The notes: generated by a model from the letters alone, not told the origin. Numbered from the stretch's first letter, positions 1-7,359 are shown. The stretch is 14,498 bases of DNA from Agrobacterium fabrum (GCA_003241215.1 QFOL01000074.1:1-14498), one strand, 5' to 3'. A program made the numbers and translations.

Positions 1-218
1 TTTCAAGTCTGCATGTCATGAAGAATGCAAATCACTGGAACGGCGCGATATATACCGATGAATTCGCAGGGATCAACACGAATCTGACAGTTTTTTGAAA
101 TGTCGGCAATTTCCTGTGTTCCGATGCGATTGCAAACCGGTTTTCCCACCTTTATCGATGCATTATAGGTTTCAAAAAGTGGCTGTCTGATCGGCAGGTC
201 GTGAGCGAGGTATCCCCG
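1..218. other. Non-coding stretch at the window edge
   Basis: No coding region can be supported here. The DNA is visibly more AT-rich than the rest of the window. One + strand frame is open from the left edge to a TGA at 96-98 (31 codons). It could be the tail of an upstream gene, but it shows no recognisable motif. A perfect 10-base palindrome (AAACCGGTTT) lies at 134-143, and a TATA-like stretch lies near 162-168. These could belong to the promoter of the gene at 219, but no convincing -35/-10 pair with normal spacing is visible. Confidence 0.5.
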
Positions 219-536
219 ATGAAAGCTTTTTTGCGGTTTTTAAGCTTTCTTTTCCTCGTCGTGGCGGTTTTTCTGGGGGTGCTCGATTCGATCCGTTCGG
301 TTTCAACCTCCTCGGTTGACATCACCGGCATCCTGTCCGTCTGGAACTATCTTCTTCCTGCCTCGCGCACCATGGCGGAAGCGGCCATGGCGCACTATAT
401 TCACCCTGAAGCGTGGCGCTTCATTGAAAATGCCCTTTTGGCGGTGCCCGCATCTGCCTTTTTCCTGATGGTTTCCCTGCTCTGCTGGATGGCCGGTTAC
501 AGGAAACACAAAACGATGAGGCGTTTGTCGGCCTGA
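219..536 (+). CDS. Small two-helix membrane protein of unknown function
   Basis: A 105-residue protein that I cannot assign to a named family. Residues about 5-23 form a strongly hydrophobic segment directly after MKAFLR, either an uncleaved signal anchor or a signal peptide. Residues about 71-93 form a second hydrophobic helix followed by a basic tail (YRKHKTMRR). Between them is a roughly 45-residue polar/amphipathic loop. The layout suggests an inner-membrane protein with both ends in the cytoplasm and the loop in the periplasm (inference). The ATG at 219 is preferred because GAGG at 207-210 sits 8 bases upstream; a GTG at 201 in the same frame would add six residues but has no such site. 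msrA follows 74 bases downstream on the same strand, with no visible functional link. Confidence 0.7.
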   Translation: MKAFLRFLSFLFLVVAVFLGVLDSIRSVSTSSVDITGILSVWNYLLPASRTMAEAAMAHYIHPEAWRFIENALLAVPASAFFLMVSLLCWMAGYRKHKTMRRLSA

Positions 537-610
537 CTTTTGTCCGTCGAATGGGGCGCCCGCAGATGTGAACCATGAGAAGCGGCGGAACTGGCCGCAT
601 GGAGGACCGA

Positions 611-1261
611 ATGTTCCTGTTCGATACGCTTTCAAAAAAGACGACGATGCCCACCGAAGCAACAGCCTTGCCCGGCCGTGAAGAGGCGCTTGCGGTGCCG
701 GAGAAGCATTTCGTCAATGGCCGGCCTCTGAAGGGCCCCTATCCCGATGGTCTTGAAATCATCTATCTCGGCATGGGCTGCTTCTGGGGCGCGGAACGGC
801 TGTTCTGGCAAACGCCGGGGGTGTGGGTGACGGCGGTGGGTTATGCCGGCGGCTTTACCCGCAACCCGACCTATCAGGAAACGACGACCGGCCAGACCGG
901 CCACGCCGAAGTGGTGAAGGTGGTCTACGATCCCGCCGTGATCTCGCTCTCAGGCCTGCTCAAGATATTTTTCGAGGAGCATGATCCGACCCAGGGGATG
1001 CGGCAGGGCAACGATGTTGGCACCACCTACCGTTCCGCCATCTATACGACGACGGAAGGCCAGCTGCAGCAGGCGCAGAAGGCGAGCGACGCTTTTCAGG
1101 AGGCTTTGGACGGGGCCGGTCATGGCCGCGCCATCACCACGGAAATCGGGCCGCTTGAAACATTTTATTATGCTGAGGACTATCATCAGCAATATCTTGC
1201 CAAAAACCCGGGCGGCTACTGCGGCCTCAGGGGAACGGGCGTAAGCTGCAATATCGGCTAG
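611..1261 (+). CDS. msrA: Peptide methionine sulfoxide reductase MsrA
   Basis: Reduces the S-epimer of methionine sulfoxide, free or in proteins, back to methionine using thioredoxin; a cytosolic repair enzyme. The 216-residue protein carries the family signature GCFWGAE with catalytic Cys57, then YAGG, the Tyr and Glu positions around TGHAE, and the EDYHQQYL motif near residues 189-196. Cys204 (GGYCG) and Cys213 near the C-terminus are candidate recycling cysteines, as in the E. coli-type enzyme that uses two of them. The N-terminal 45 residues before the core match the longer proteobacterial MsrA form. The start at 611 is chosen because GGAGGA at 601-606 lies 4 bases upstream. In-frame ATGs at 575 and 599 would add 12 and 4 residues but lack a better site. 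It probably stands alone: no gene follows for 216 bases. Confidence 0.96.
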   Translation: MFLFDTLSKKTTMPTEATALPGREEALAVPEKHFVNGRPLKGPYPDGLEIIYLGMGCFWGAERLFWQTPGVWVTAVGYAGGFTRNPTYQETTTGQTGHAEVVKVVYDPAVISLSGLLKIFFEEHDPTQGMRQGNDVGTTYRSAIYTTTEGQLQQAQKASDAFQEALDGAGHGRAITTEIGPLETFYYAEDYHQQYLAKNPGGYCGLRGTGVSCNIG

Positions 1262-1277
1262 ATTTTTTGCAGGTCGC

Positions 1278-1325
1278 CCCGGTGGAAAGACCAAAAAAGC
1301 GCCAGAATAAAGTTTTTCCACCGGG
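1278..1325. repeat. 11-base perfect inverted repeat between msrA and the transporter operon
   Basis: CCCGGTGGAAA at 1278-1288 is repeated inverted as TTTCCACCGGG at 1315-1325, with a 26-base A-rich spacer. On the + strand the 3' arm is followed by TCAAAAAAA, so it does not look like an intrinsic terminator for msrA. It may be an operator, part of a structured leader RNA, or a transcription stop whose T-run lies inside the loop. The position, 17 bases after the msrA stop and 150 bases before the binding-protein start, does not decide between these. Confidence 0.6.
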
Positions 1326-1381
1326 TCAAAAAAACCGGATGAATTTTTCATTGAGCCATGCAAGGATATGAGGCAAGCACA

Positions 1382-1420
1382 GCCGGGAAAACGGCTGGCG
1401 GTTCCGCAGACATTCCCGGC
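1382..1420 (+). promoter_or_regulatory. Nested stem-loop in the probable leader of the transporter operon
   Basis: GCCGGGAA at 1382-1389 pairs with TTCCCGGC at 1413-1420. The 23-base interior contains a second small inverted repeat, GCGG-TT-CCGC, at 1398-1407. If transcription starts upstream, the RNA would fold here about 57 bases before the binding-protein start codon. I do not recognise it as a known riboswitch class; the purine riboswitch core motifs are absent. A regulatory role is inference. Confidence 0.4.
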
Positions 1421-1477
1421 CAACGGGATTGCGGGAGGACCCTTAAGAAATATCAATTGCAACAACAGGGCTGCACA

Positions 1478-2470
1478 ATGAAAAAATCCCTTCTGACGCT
1501 TTTTGCGCTCGCCGCAATGTCGGCTTCCGCGCTTGCCGCCGATATCAAGCCGGCGCTGGTCTATGGTACGGGCGGCAAGTTCGACAAGTCGTTCAACGAG
1601 GCGGCTGCGGCCGGCGCTGAAAAGTTCAAGGCGGAAACGGGTATCGATTACCGTGATTTCGAGCCGACCAGCGACACGCAGGGCGAGCAGGCCATCCGCA
1701 ACTTCGCCAGCAAGGGCTTCAACCCGGTCGTCGCCGTCTCCTTCGCCTGGACCTCGGCCATGGAAAAGGTCGCAGCCGAATTCCCCGACACCAAATTCGT
1801 CATCGTCGATTCCGTCGTAGAGCTGCCGAATGTCCGCTCCGTCGTCTACAAGGAGCATGAAGGTTCCTACCTCGTCGGTCTGCTGGCCGGCATGGCCTCC
1901 AAGACCGGTAAGGTCGGCTTCATCGGCGGCATGGATATTCCGCTGATCCGTAAGTTCGCCTGTGGTTATGCGCAGGGCGCCAAGGCTGCCAACGACAAGA
2001 TCGAAGTCTTCCAGAACATGACCGGCACGACCGGTGCTGCCTGGAACGATCCCGTGCGCGGTGGTGAACTCACCAAGAACCAGATCGACCAGGGCGCTGA
2101 CGTGATCTACGCGGCAGCCGGTGCGACCGGTATCGGCGTGCTGCAGACCGCAGCCGACAACAAGAAGTTCTCGATCGGCGTCGATTCCAACCAGAACCAC
2201 CTGCATCCGGGTTCCGTTCTGACCTCCATGGTCAAGCGCGTCGATCTAGCAGTCTATAATGCCTATACGGACGCCAAGGACGACAAGTTCACCCCTGGCA
2301 TCGTTGCGCTCGGCGTCAAGGAAGACGGCGTTGCCTATGCGCTTGACGACAACAACAAGGCTCTGATCACGCCCGAGATGATTGCCGCCGTGGACAAGGC
2401 AAAAGCCGACATCATTGCCGGCACCGTCAAGGTCCATGACTATATGGCGGACAATTCCTGCCCGAAATGA
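1478..2470 (+). CDS. BMP-family periplasmic nucleoside-binding protein of an ABC transporter
   Basis: Substrate-binding component that delivers nucleosides to the ABC importer encoded just downstream; the family includes PnrA (TmpC) of Treponema and BmpA of Lactococcus. The 330-residue protein starts with a cleavable signal peptide (residues 1-20, MKKSLLTLFA...ASALA, probable cut before Ala21). There is no lipobox cysteine, so it should be soluble in the periplasm rather than a lipoprotein. Family features are GGKFDKSFNEAA (residues 32-43), SFAW (88-91), the EGSYLVGLLAGM helix (128-139), GFIGGMD (147-153), the DQGADVIYAAAG strand (204-215) and GVDSNQN (234-240). Only two cysteines, Cys162 and Cys328, are present and could form a disulfide. 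AGGG at 1467-1470 lies 7 bases before the ATG at 1478; an in-frame ATG at 1358 would place 40 unlikely residues before the signal peptide. Purine versus pyrimidine preference cannot be read from the sequence. Confidence 0.93.
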   Translation: MKKSLLTLFALAAMSASALAADIKPALVYGTGGKFDKSFNEAAAAGAEKFKAETGIDYRDFEPTSDTQGEQAIRNFASKGFNPVVAVSFAWTSAMEKVAAEFPDTKFVIVDSVVELPNVRSVVYKEHEGSYLVGLLAGMASKTGKVGFIGGMDIPLIRKFACGYAQGAKAANDKIEVFQNMTGTTGAAWNDPVRGGELTKNQIDQGADVIYAAAGATGIGVLQTAADNKKFSIGVDSNQNHLHPGSVLTSMVKRVDLAVYNAYTDAKDDKFTPGIVALGVKEDGVAYALDDNNKALITPEMIAAVDKAKADIIAGTVKVHDYMADNSCPK

Positions 2471-2485
2471 TATGATATCTGACTG

Positions 2486-2520
2486 GGGCGCATGGTGATT
2501 TTTCATCTTGCGCCCTTTTC
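2486..2520 (+). terminator. Stem-loop with T-run between binding-protein and ATPase genes
   Basis: GGGCGCA at 2486-2492 pairs with TGCGCCC at 2509-2515 across a 16-base loop, and TTTT follows directly at 2516-2519. It starts 16 bases after the binding-protein stop codon and ends well before the ATPase ribosome-binding site at 2534-2540. This is the layout of a partial terminator or 3'-end-stabilising hairpin that lets the binding protein be made in excess over the membrane components, as in many ABC operons. The short stem and loose loop suggest partial rather than full termination. Confidence 0.65.
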
Positions 2521-2547
2521 ATATCCAGCCTTCGGAGAGGTTTCGGT

Positions 2548-4059
2548 TTGAATATGGATCCAGCAATCGAGCTCGTGGGCATCGACAAGAAATTCGGTGC
2601 CGTTCACGCCAACAAGAATATCAATCTGACCGTTGCCAAGGGCACGATCCACGGCATCATCGGGGAAAACGGTGCCGGAAAATCGACCTTGATGTCGATC
2701 CTCTACGGTTTTTACCAGGCGGATGCCGGCGAAATCCGCGTGAATGGCGCACCGGTCGCGATCCGTGACAGCCAGACGGCCATCACCGCCGGCATTGGCA
2801 TGGTGCATCAGCACTTCATGCTGGTGGAAAATTTCACCGTGCTGGAAAACGTCATGCTGGGTGCGGAAGGCGGCGCCTTGCTTGCCAGGGGCCGGGCGGG
2901 AGCGCGCAAGGAACTGAAACGTCTTGAGGATGACTATGGGCTGGAAGTCGATCCCGATGCGGTGATCGAGGAACTGCCTGTTGGCTTACAGCAGCGCGTC
3001 GAAATCCTGAAAGCCATGTATCGTGGCGCTGAAATCCTGATCCTCGACGAGCCGACCGGTGTTCTGACGCCAGCTGAGGCCGATCACCTGTTCAGGATCC
3101 TTGGTGTCCTGCGCGAGCAGGGCAAGACGATCATCCTCATTACCCACAAGCTGCGCGAAATCATGGCGATCACGGATTCCGTCTCCGTCATGCGCCGCGG
3201 CGAAATGGTGGCGACTCGCAAGACCTCCGAAACCAGCGTCGAGGAACTGGCCGAACTCATGGTCGGCCGTCGCGTGCTGCTCCGGGTGGAAAAGGGCGAG
3301 ACGACGCCGGGCGATGTTCTGCTCTCCATCCGCAATCTCACCGTCAAGGATAGCCGCGGCGTCACCATGGTCGATGACGTGTCGCTCGATGTCCGCGCCG
3401 GTGAAATCGTCGGCATCGCCGGCGTCGCCGGCAATGGCCAGTCCGAACTGCTGGAAGCCATCGCCGGCATCCGCAAGCCCCATTCCGGTGAAATATGGGT
3501 GGATGGCCAGAAGGTGGAACGTCCCGATCCGGCAATCCTGCGCAAGCTCGGCCTGGCTCATATCCCGGAAGACCGTCATCATATGGGACTGGTGCTGAAA
3601 TTCGAGGAATATGAAAACTCCATCCTCGGTTATCACCATGATGAGCAATACGGCAAAGGACCTTTCCTCAACCCCGAGGCCATTCGCAGGGATGCGGTCG
3701 AAAAAATCGAGAAATACGACATCCGCCCGCCGAACCCGTATTTGAAGACGGCCAATTTTTCTGGCGGCAATCAGCAGAAGATCGTCGTCGCCCGTGAAAT
3801 CGAACGCGACCCGAAGATGCTGATCATCGGCCAGCCGACCCGTGGCGTCGATATCGGCGCGATCGAATTCATCCACCGCCGCATCATCGAGATGCGCGAT
3901 GCCGGCAAGGCCATTCTTTTGGTTTCGGTCGAACTCGATGAAATCCGTTCCCTTTCGGACCGGATCATGGTCATGTTCGCTGGCCGTGTCGTTGGAGAAA
4001 AAACGGCGGAAGCCGAAGAACAGACGCTGGGCCTGATGATGGCCGGCATCGCCGCATGA
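2548..4059 (+). CDS. Nucleoside ABC transporter, duplicated-domain ATPase (YufO type)
   Basis: Energises nucleoside import; one chain of 503 residues carries two fused ATPase domains, as in sugar and BMP-type nucleoside importers. Domain 1 (about 5-245) is complete: Walker A GENGAGKS (39-46), Q-loop in MVHQHFM (85-91), signature LPVGLQQR (143-150), Walker B ILILDEP (163-169) and H-loop His200. Domain 2 (about 256-500) is degenerate in the expected way: GVAGNGQS replaces Walker A (292-299), the signature FSGGNQQ (404-410) is intact, Walker B reads LIIGQPT (425-431) with Asp and Glu lost, and the switch histidine is replaced (SVELDE). This pattern is normal for the family and means one functional hydrolysis site. 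The start is taken as TTG at 2548 because GGAGAGG at 2534-2540 lies 7 bases upstream. An ATG at 2554, two codons later, is possible with 13-base spacing. The first permease begins 7 bases after its stop. Confidence 0.95.
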   Translation: MNMDPAIELVGIDKKFGAVHANKNINLTVAKGTIHGIIGENGAGKSTLMSILYGFYQADAGEIRVNGAPVAIRDSQTAITAGIGMVHQHFMLVENFTVLENVMLGAEGGALLARGRAGARKELKRLEDDYGLEVDPDAVIEELPVGLQQRVEILKAMYRGAEILILDEPTGVLTPAEADHLFRILGVLREQGKTIILITHKLREIMAITDSVSVMRRGEMVATRKTSETSVEELAELMVGRRVLLRVEKGETTPGDVLLSIRNLTVKDSRGVTMVDDVSLDVRAGEIVGIAGVAGNGQSELLEAIAGIRKPHSGEIWVDGQKVERPDPAILRKLGLAHIPEDRHHMGLVLKFEEYENSILGYHHDEQYGKGPFLNPEAIRRDAVEKIEKYDIRPPNPYLKTANFSGGNQQKIVVAREIERDPKMLIIGQPTRGVDIGAIEFIHRRIIEMRDAGKAILLVSVELDEIRSLSDRIMVMFAGRVVGEKTAEAEEQTLGLMMAGIAA

Positions 4060-4066
4060 GGCATGA

Positions 4067-5170
4067 ATGAGCACCGCTTCCACCCCCCTGCCAAACTGGA
4101 TCAGCTACGGCCTGCTGCCGCTGCTGAATGTCGTTACCGCCTTTCTGATTTCCGGCCTCGTCGTCTGGTCGATCGGTGAAAACCCGCTGGCGGCGCTCCG
4201 CCTGCTGATCGAGGGTGCGCTCGGCCGTGGCGACGCCATCGGCTTCACGCTGTTTTACACGACGAGTTTCATCTTCACCGGCCTTTCCGTCGCCGTGGCC
4301 TTCCATGCCGGCCTGTTCAACATCGGCTCCGAAGGTCAGGCCTATATTGGCGGTCTGGGTGCCGCGCTGGTGGCGTTGGCGCTCGACCGTTATGTGCCCT
4401 GGTATGTGACGATGCCCTTCGCGGTCATCGGTGCGGCACTTTTCGGTGCGGCCTGGGCCTTCATTCCGGCCTGGCTGCAGGCCAAGCGCGGCAGCCACGT
4501 CGTCATCACCACCATCATGTTCAATTTCATCGCCGCGGCCCTGATGGTCTATCTGCTGGTGAATGTGTTGATCGTGCCCGGCAAGATGGCGCCGGAAACG
4601 CGCACCTTTCTGCCCGGTGGGCAATTGCCGAAGCTGGACTGGCTGATGGCGCTGTTCGGTCTCAAGCTCGGGCCAGCGCCGTTCAACGTCTCCTTCCTCA
4701 TCGCGCTGGTCATGTGTTTCCTGGTCTGGGTGCTGATCTGGCGCACCAAGCTCGGTTACGAGATGCGCACACTCGGCATCAGCCCGTCAGCCGCTATTTA
4801 TGCCGGTATCCCCTATGCGCGCACCGTCATCATCGCCATGCTCATTTCCGGCGGCCTGGCGGGCATGATGGCGCTGAACCCGGTCATGGGCGCGTCTGCC
4901 CGCCTGCAGGTGGAGTTTGTCGGTGGCGCAGGCTTCGTCGGCATCGCCGTTTCGCTGATGGGGCGAAGCCATCCACTCGGCATCATCTTCTCGGCATTGC
5001 TGTTCGGCATTCTCTATCAGGGTGGTGCCGACCTTTCCTTCGAGATGCCGAACATTACCCGCGAGATGATCGTGGTCATCCAGGGTCTGGTGATCCTCTT
5101 CGCTGGTGCGCTGGAATATATGTACCGGCCGGCGATCGTCCACATCTACCAGCGTCTGGCAAAGGGGTGA
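4067..5170 (+). CDS. Nucleoside ABC transporter permease 1 (YufP type)
   Basis: First of two different permease subunits that together form the inner-membrane channel of the nucleoside importer. The protein has 367 residues, with about nine to ten hydrophobic segments starting around residue 14. The family motif FNIGSEGQ is at 84-91. The cytoplasmic coupling segment YEMRTLGISPSAAIYAGI (231-248) is the EAA-like loop that docks onto the ATPase. Conserved small-residue helices follow (GGLAGMMA, GFVGIAVSLMG). It is longer than its partner, mainly because of an insertion around residues 170-205. The ATG at 4067 has TGAGG at 4057-4061, which overlaps the ATPase stop codon, so the two genes are probably translationally coupled. 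The second permease starts 6 bases after its stop. Confidence 0.94.
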   Translation: MSTASTPLPNWISYGLLPLLNVVTAFLISGLVVWSIGENPLAALRLLIEGALGRGDAIGFTLFYTTSFIFTGLSVAVAFHAGLFNIGSEGQAYIGGLGAALVALALDRYVPWYVTMPFAVIGAALFGAAWAFIPAWLQAKRGSHVVITTIMFNFIAAALMVYLLVNVLIVPGKMAPETRTFLPGGQLPKLDWLMALFGLKLGPAPFNVSFLIALVMCFLVWVLIWRTKLGYEMRTLGISPSAAIYAGIPYARTVIIAMLISGGLAGMMALNPVMGASARLQVEFVGGAGFVGIAVSLMGRSHPLGIIFSALLFGILYQGGADLSFEMPNITREMIVVIQGLVILFAGALEYMYRPAIVHIYQRLAKG

Positions 5171-5176
5171 GCTGAT

Positions 5177-6148
5177 ATGGATTTCTTCGATATGCTGGTC
5201 AGCATCTTGGGCTCGACCGTCCGCCTCACCATCCCGCTGCTCTTCACCGCGCTTGCCGGGCTTTTTTCCGAACGCGCCGGCGTGTTCGATATCGGGCTTG
5301 AAGGCAAGATGCTGGCGGCCGCCTTTGCATCGGCTTGTGTTGCCTATATCACGGCGAACCCGTGGGCCGGCCTGCTGGCGGGCATTGCAGTCTCCATCCT
5401 GTTCTCGCTGATCCATGGTTTTGCCGTCATCACCAATCGCGGCAACCAGATCGTGTCGGGCGTGGCGTTGAATTTCATAGCCGCCGGCCTGACGGTGGTT
5501 CTGGGGCAGGCCTGGTTCGGTCAGGGCGGCCGCACACCGCAGCTTCCGGGAGAGGGGCGTTTTGCCCCAATCATCCTGCCCGGCGCGGATGCGATGCGCG
5601 AGGTGCCATTCATCGGCCCGCTTTATGCCAATGTCATTTCCGGCAACAATATCCTCACCTATCTCGCCTTCCTGGCGGTGCCGCTTTCCTGGTGGGTGCT
5701 TTATCGTACCCGCTTCGGCCTGCGTTTGCGCGCCGTGGGTGAAAACCCGGGCGCGGTCGATACGGCGGGCATCTCGGTGACATGGATGCGTTTCCGCGCC
5801 GTCATCGTCGCTGGTTTCCTCTGCGGTTTCTCGGGCGCCTATCTCGCCGTTGCGCAATCGGCGGCCTTCATCGCCAACATGTCGGCCGGCAAGGGTTATA
5901 TCGCGCTGGCGGCGCTGATCTTCGCGAAATGGAAGCCGGTGCCGGTCATGTTCGCCTGCCTGCTGTTCGGTTTTCTCGATGCCTTCGCCAATTTCATGCA
6001 GGGCAAATCCGTGCCTGGCATCGGCGAGGTGCCGGTGCAAATATTCCAGGCCATGCCCTATATCCTGACCTGCATCCTGCTTGCCGGTTTCATCGGCGTC
6101 GCCAAGCCCCCCAAGGCCGGTGGCGTTGCCTATGCGAAGGAGCGTTAA
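5177..6148 (+). CDS. Nucleoside ABC transporter permease 2 (YufQ type)
   Basis: Second permease subunit of the nucleoside importer, 323 residues, with eight or more hydrophobic segments. The diagnostic motif FDIGLEGKM (37-45) corresponds to FNIGSEGQ of the partner and marks the YufQ-type subunit. The coupling loop LRAVGENPGAVDTAGI (184-199) matches the EAA-like segment. The sequence continues through GFSGAYLAVAQ (217-227) and GKGYIALAALIFAKW (238-252), both typical of the family. The ATG at 5177 follows the stop of permease 1 by 6 bases and has a GGTGAG-like site at its start. cdd begins 4 bases after the TAA. This tight linkage to nucleoside salvage enzymes is the best local evidence that the substrate is a nucleoside. 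Confidence 0.94.
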   Translation: MDFFDMLVSILGSTVRLTIPLLFTALAGLFSERAGVFDIGLEGKMLAAAFASACVAYITANPWAGLLAGIAVSILFSLIHGFAVITNRGNQIVSGVALNFIAAGLTVVLGQAWFGQGGRTPQLPGEGRFAPIILPGADAMREVPFIGPLYANVISGNNILTYLAFLAVPLSWWVLYRTRFGLRLRAVGENPGAVDTAGISVTWMRFRAVIVAGFLCGFSGAYLAVAQSAAFIANMSAGKGYIALAALIFAKWKPVPVMFACLLFGFLDAFANFMQGKSVPGIGEVPVQIFQAMPYILTCILLAGFIGVAKPPKAGGVAYAKER

Positions 6149-6152
6149 ATCC

Positions 6153-6557
6153 ATGTCCTCCGATCCGAAATCCCATGCCCTGTTCGAGGCGGCGGTGGAG
6201 GCCATGGCCTTTGCCTACGCGCCCTATTCGAAATTTCCGGTCGGCGCGGCGATCCGCGCCGACGATGGTAAAATCTACAGGGGCGCCAATATCGAGAACA
6301 TCTCCTTCCCGCAGGGCTGGTGCGCGGAACCATCAGCCATCAGCGCCATGATCATGGGCGGGGCGAAGAAGATCAGTGAAGTCGCTGTCATCGCCGAGAA
6401 GCTGCCGCTCTGCACGCCCTGTGGCGGTTGCCGGCAGAAGATCGCCGAATTCGCCACGCCGGAAACGAAAATCTATCTTTGCGACGAAACCGGCGTCCAG
6501 AAGGTCATGACCATGGAAGAGCTTTTGCCCTCCGTCTTCAAGACCGAGCTGCCCTGA
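6153..6557 (+). CDS. cdd: Cytidine deaminase (zinc, three-cysteine type)
   Basis: Hydrolytically deaminates cytidine and deoxycytidine to uridine and deoxyuridine, feeding DeoA and Upp. At 134 residues it is the short, homotetrameric form like the B. subtilis and human enzymes, not the long E. coli form. Visible elements are YAPYSKFPVGAA (22-33, substrate entrance), GANIEN (44-49), catalytic WCAEPSA (56-62) with zinc ligand Cys57 and proton shuttle Glu59, and PCGGCRQ (89-95) with zinc ligands Cys90 and Cys93. One residue is odd: the Arg that normally follows the catalytic Glu in three-cysteine enzymes (CAER) is Pro60. AAGGAG at 6137-6142 lies 10 bases before the ATG. An upstream ATG at 6081 in the same frame lies inside the permease gene and is not favoured. 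The last base of its TGA is the first base of punA's ATG. Confidence 0.95.
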   Translation: MSSDPKSHALFEAAVEAMAFAYAPYSKFPVGAAIRADDGKIYRGANIENISFPQGWCAEPSAISAMIMGGAKKISEVAVIAEKLPLCTPCGGCRQKIAEFATPETKIYLCDETGVQKVMTMEELLPSVFKTELP

Positions 6558-7357
6558 TGACGGATGGTTTGATCGATATTCTGGTGGAGCGCCTGAACGG
6601 CCTGATGCCGCGTGTCGCCATTGTCCTTGGCTCCGGCCTGGGGTCGCTGGTGGAGGAAGTCAGTGATTCGATCCGTGTGCCCTATGCCGATCTTCCCGGT
6701 TTTCCCGCCGGTGGCGTTTCCGGCCATGCGGGTGAACTGGTTGCGGGTTATCTCGGCGGCGAGCCTGTCATGATGCTTTCCGGCCGGGTGCACTTCTACG
6801 AAAAGGGCGATCCGGCTGCCATGCGTCCGGTCATCGAGGCGCTGGCCGGTCTCGGCGTGCAGTCGCTCATCCTCACCAACTCGGCGGGTTCGGTGAGAGA
6901 TGATATGCCGCCCGGCTCCGTCATGCAGATCACCGATCACATCAACTATTCCGGCATGAACCCGCTGATCGGCGAGGAAAGCGACCGCCGCTTCGTCGGC
7001 ATGACCACGGCTTATGATCCGGATCTCCTGCTGGCCATGCGCAATGCCGCGATCCGTGCGACGGTGCCTCTGTTTGGTGGCGTTTACATGTGGTTTTCGG
7101 GACCGAGCTTCGAAACGCCGGCGGAAATCCGCATGGCGCGGCTGTTGGGTGCCGATGCCGTCGGCATGTCCACCGTGCCGGAAGTCATCCTTGCGCGCTT
7201 TTTCGGGATGCGCGTCGCCGCCGCATCGGTTATTACCAATTACGGTGCCGGCATGACTGGCGCGGAACTGAGCCATGAAGAAACCAAGGACATGGCGCCC
7301 GTGGGCGGCAAAAGACTTGCCGCCATTCTGAAGGAAATGATCGCAGGAGGAGCGTGA
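6557..7357 (+). CDS. punA: Purine nucleoside phosphorylase (trimeric, PunA type)
   Basis: Splits purine (deoxy)nucleosides with phosphate to free base and (deoxy)ribose-1-phosphate. The 266-residue length and motifs fit the trimeric mammalian-type family. Residues matching the human active site are all present with the right spacing: Ser26 (LGSGLG), His57 (GHAGE), Arg77 and His79 in SGRVHFYE, Tyr81, Glu186 in GPSFET, Met204 and Ser205 in GMSTVPE, Asn228 in ITNYG, and His240. Glu and Asn at these sites are the hallmark of preference for 6-oxopurines (inosine, guanosine), so adenosine would first need deamination by Add. A xanthosine phosphorylase (XapA) activity cannot be excluded. The ATG at 6557 overlaps the cdd stop (ATGA) with only a weak ribosome-binding site, which indicates translational coupling. 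Confidence 0.93.
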   Translation: MTDGLIDILVERLNGLMPRVAIVLGSGLGSLVEEVSDSIRVPYADLPGFPAGGVSGHAGELVAGYLGGEPVMMLSGRVHFYEKGDPAAMRPVIEALAGLGVQSLILTNSAGSVRDDMPPGSVMQITDHINYSGMNPLIGEESDRRFVGMTTAYDPDLLLAMRNAAIRATVPLFGGVYMWFSGPSFETPAEIRMARLLGADAVGMSTVPEVILARFFGMRVAAASVITNYGAGMTGAELSHEETKDMAPVGGKRLAAILKEMIAGGA

Positions 7358-7359
7358 CC

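Noticed and set aside
3..98. Open frame from the left edge to a TGA at 96-98 as the tail of an upstream gene
   Set aside because: Only 31 codons, with codon use unlike the neighbours and no motif; too little to call.
120..170. TATA-like boxes upstream of the small membrane protein (both strands)
   Set aside because: No -35 element at 16-18 bases from the candidate -10 boxes; such AT-rich matches are expected by chance here.
1358..1477. 40-residue extension of the binding protein from an ATG at 1358
   Set aside because: It would bury a clean signal peptide that starts at 1478 with its own ribosome-binding site; the extension overlaps the leader stem-loop.
1262..1477. Purine riboswitch in the leader of the transporter operon
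   Set aside because: The conserved core sequences and three-way junction of the known purine class are not visible; only unrelated stems are seen.
950..2206. Long open frame on the - strand opposite msrA and the binding-protein gene
   Set aside because: It runs antisense across two well-supported genes, has no family motif, and is explained by the GC-rich codon bias of the sense strand. The same applies to the long antisense frames at 2986-4083, 4787-6205 and 11942-12808.
3421..3850. Apparent defects in the second ATPase domain (lost Walker A lysine, Asp and Glu of Walker B, switch His)
   Set aside because: This degeneration is the normal state of the second domain in this importer family, not damage to the gene.
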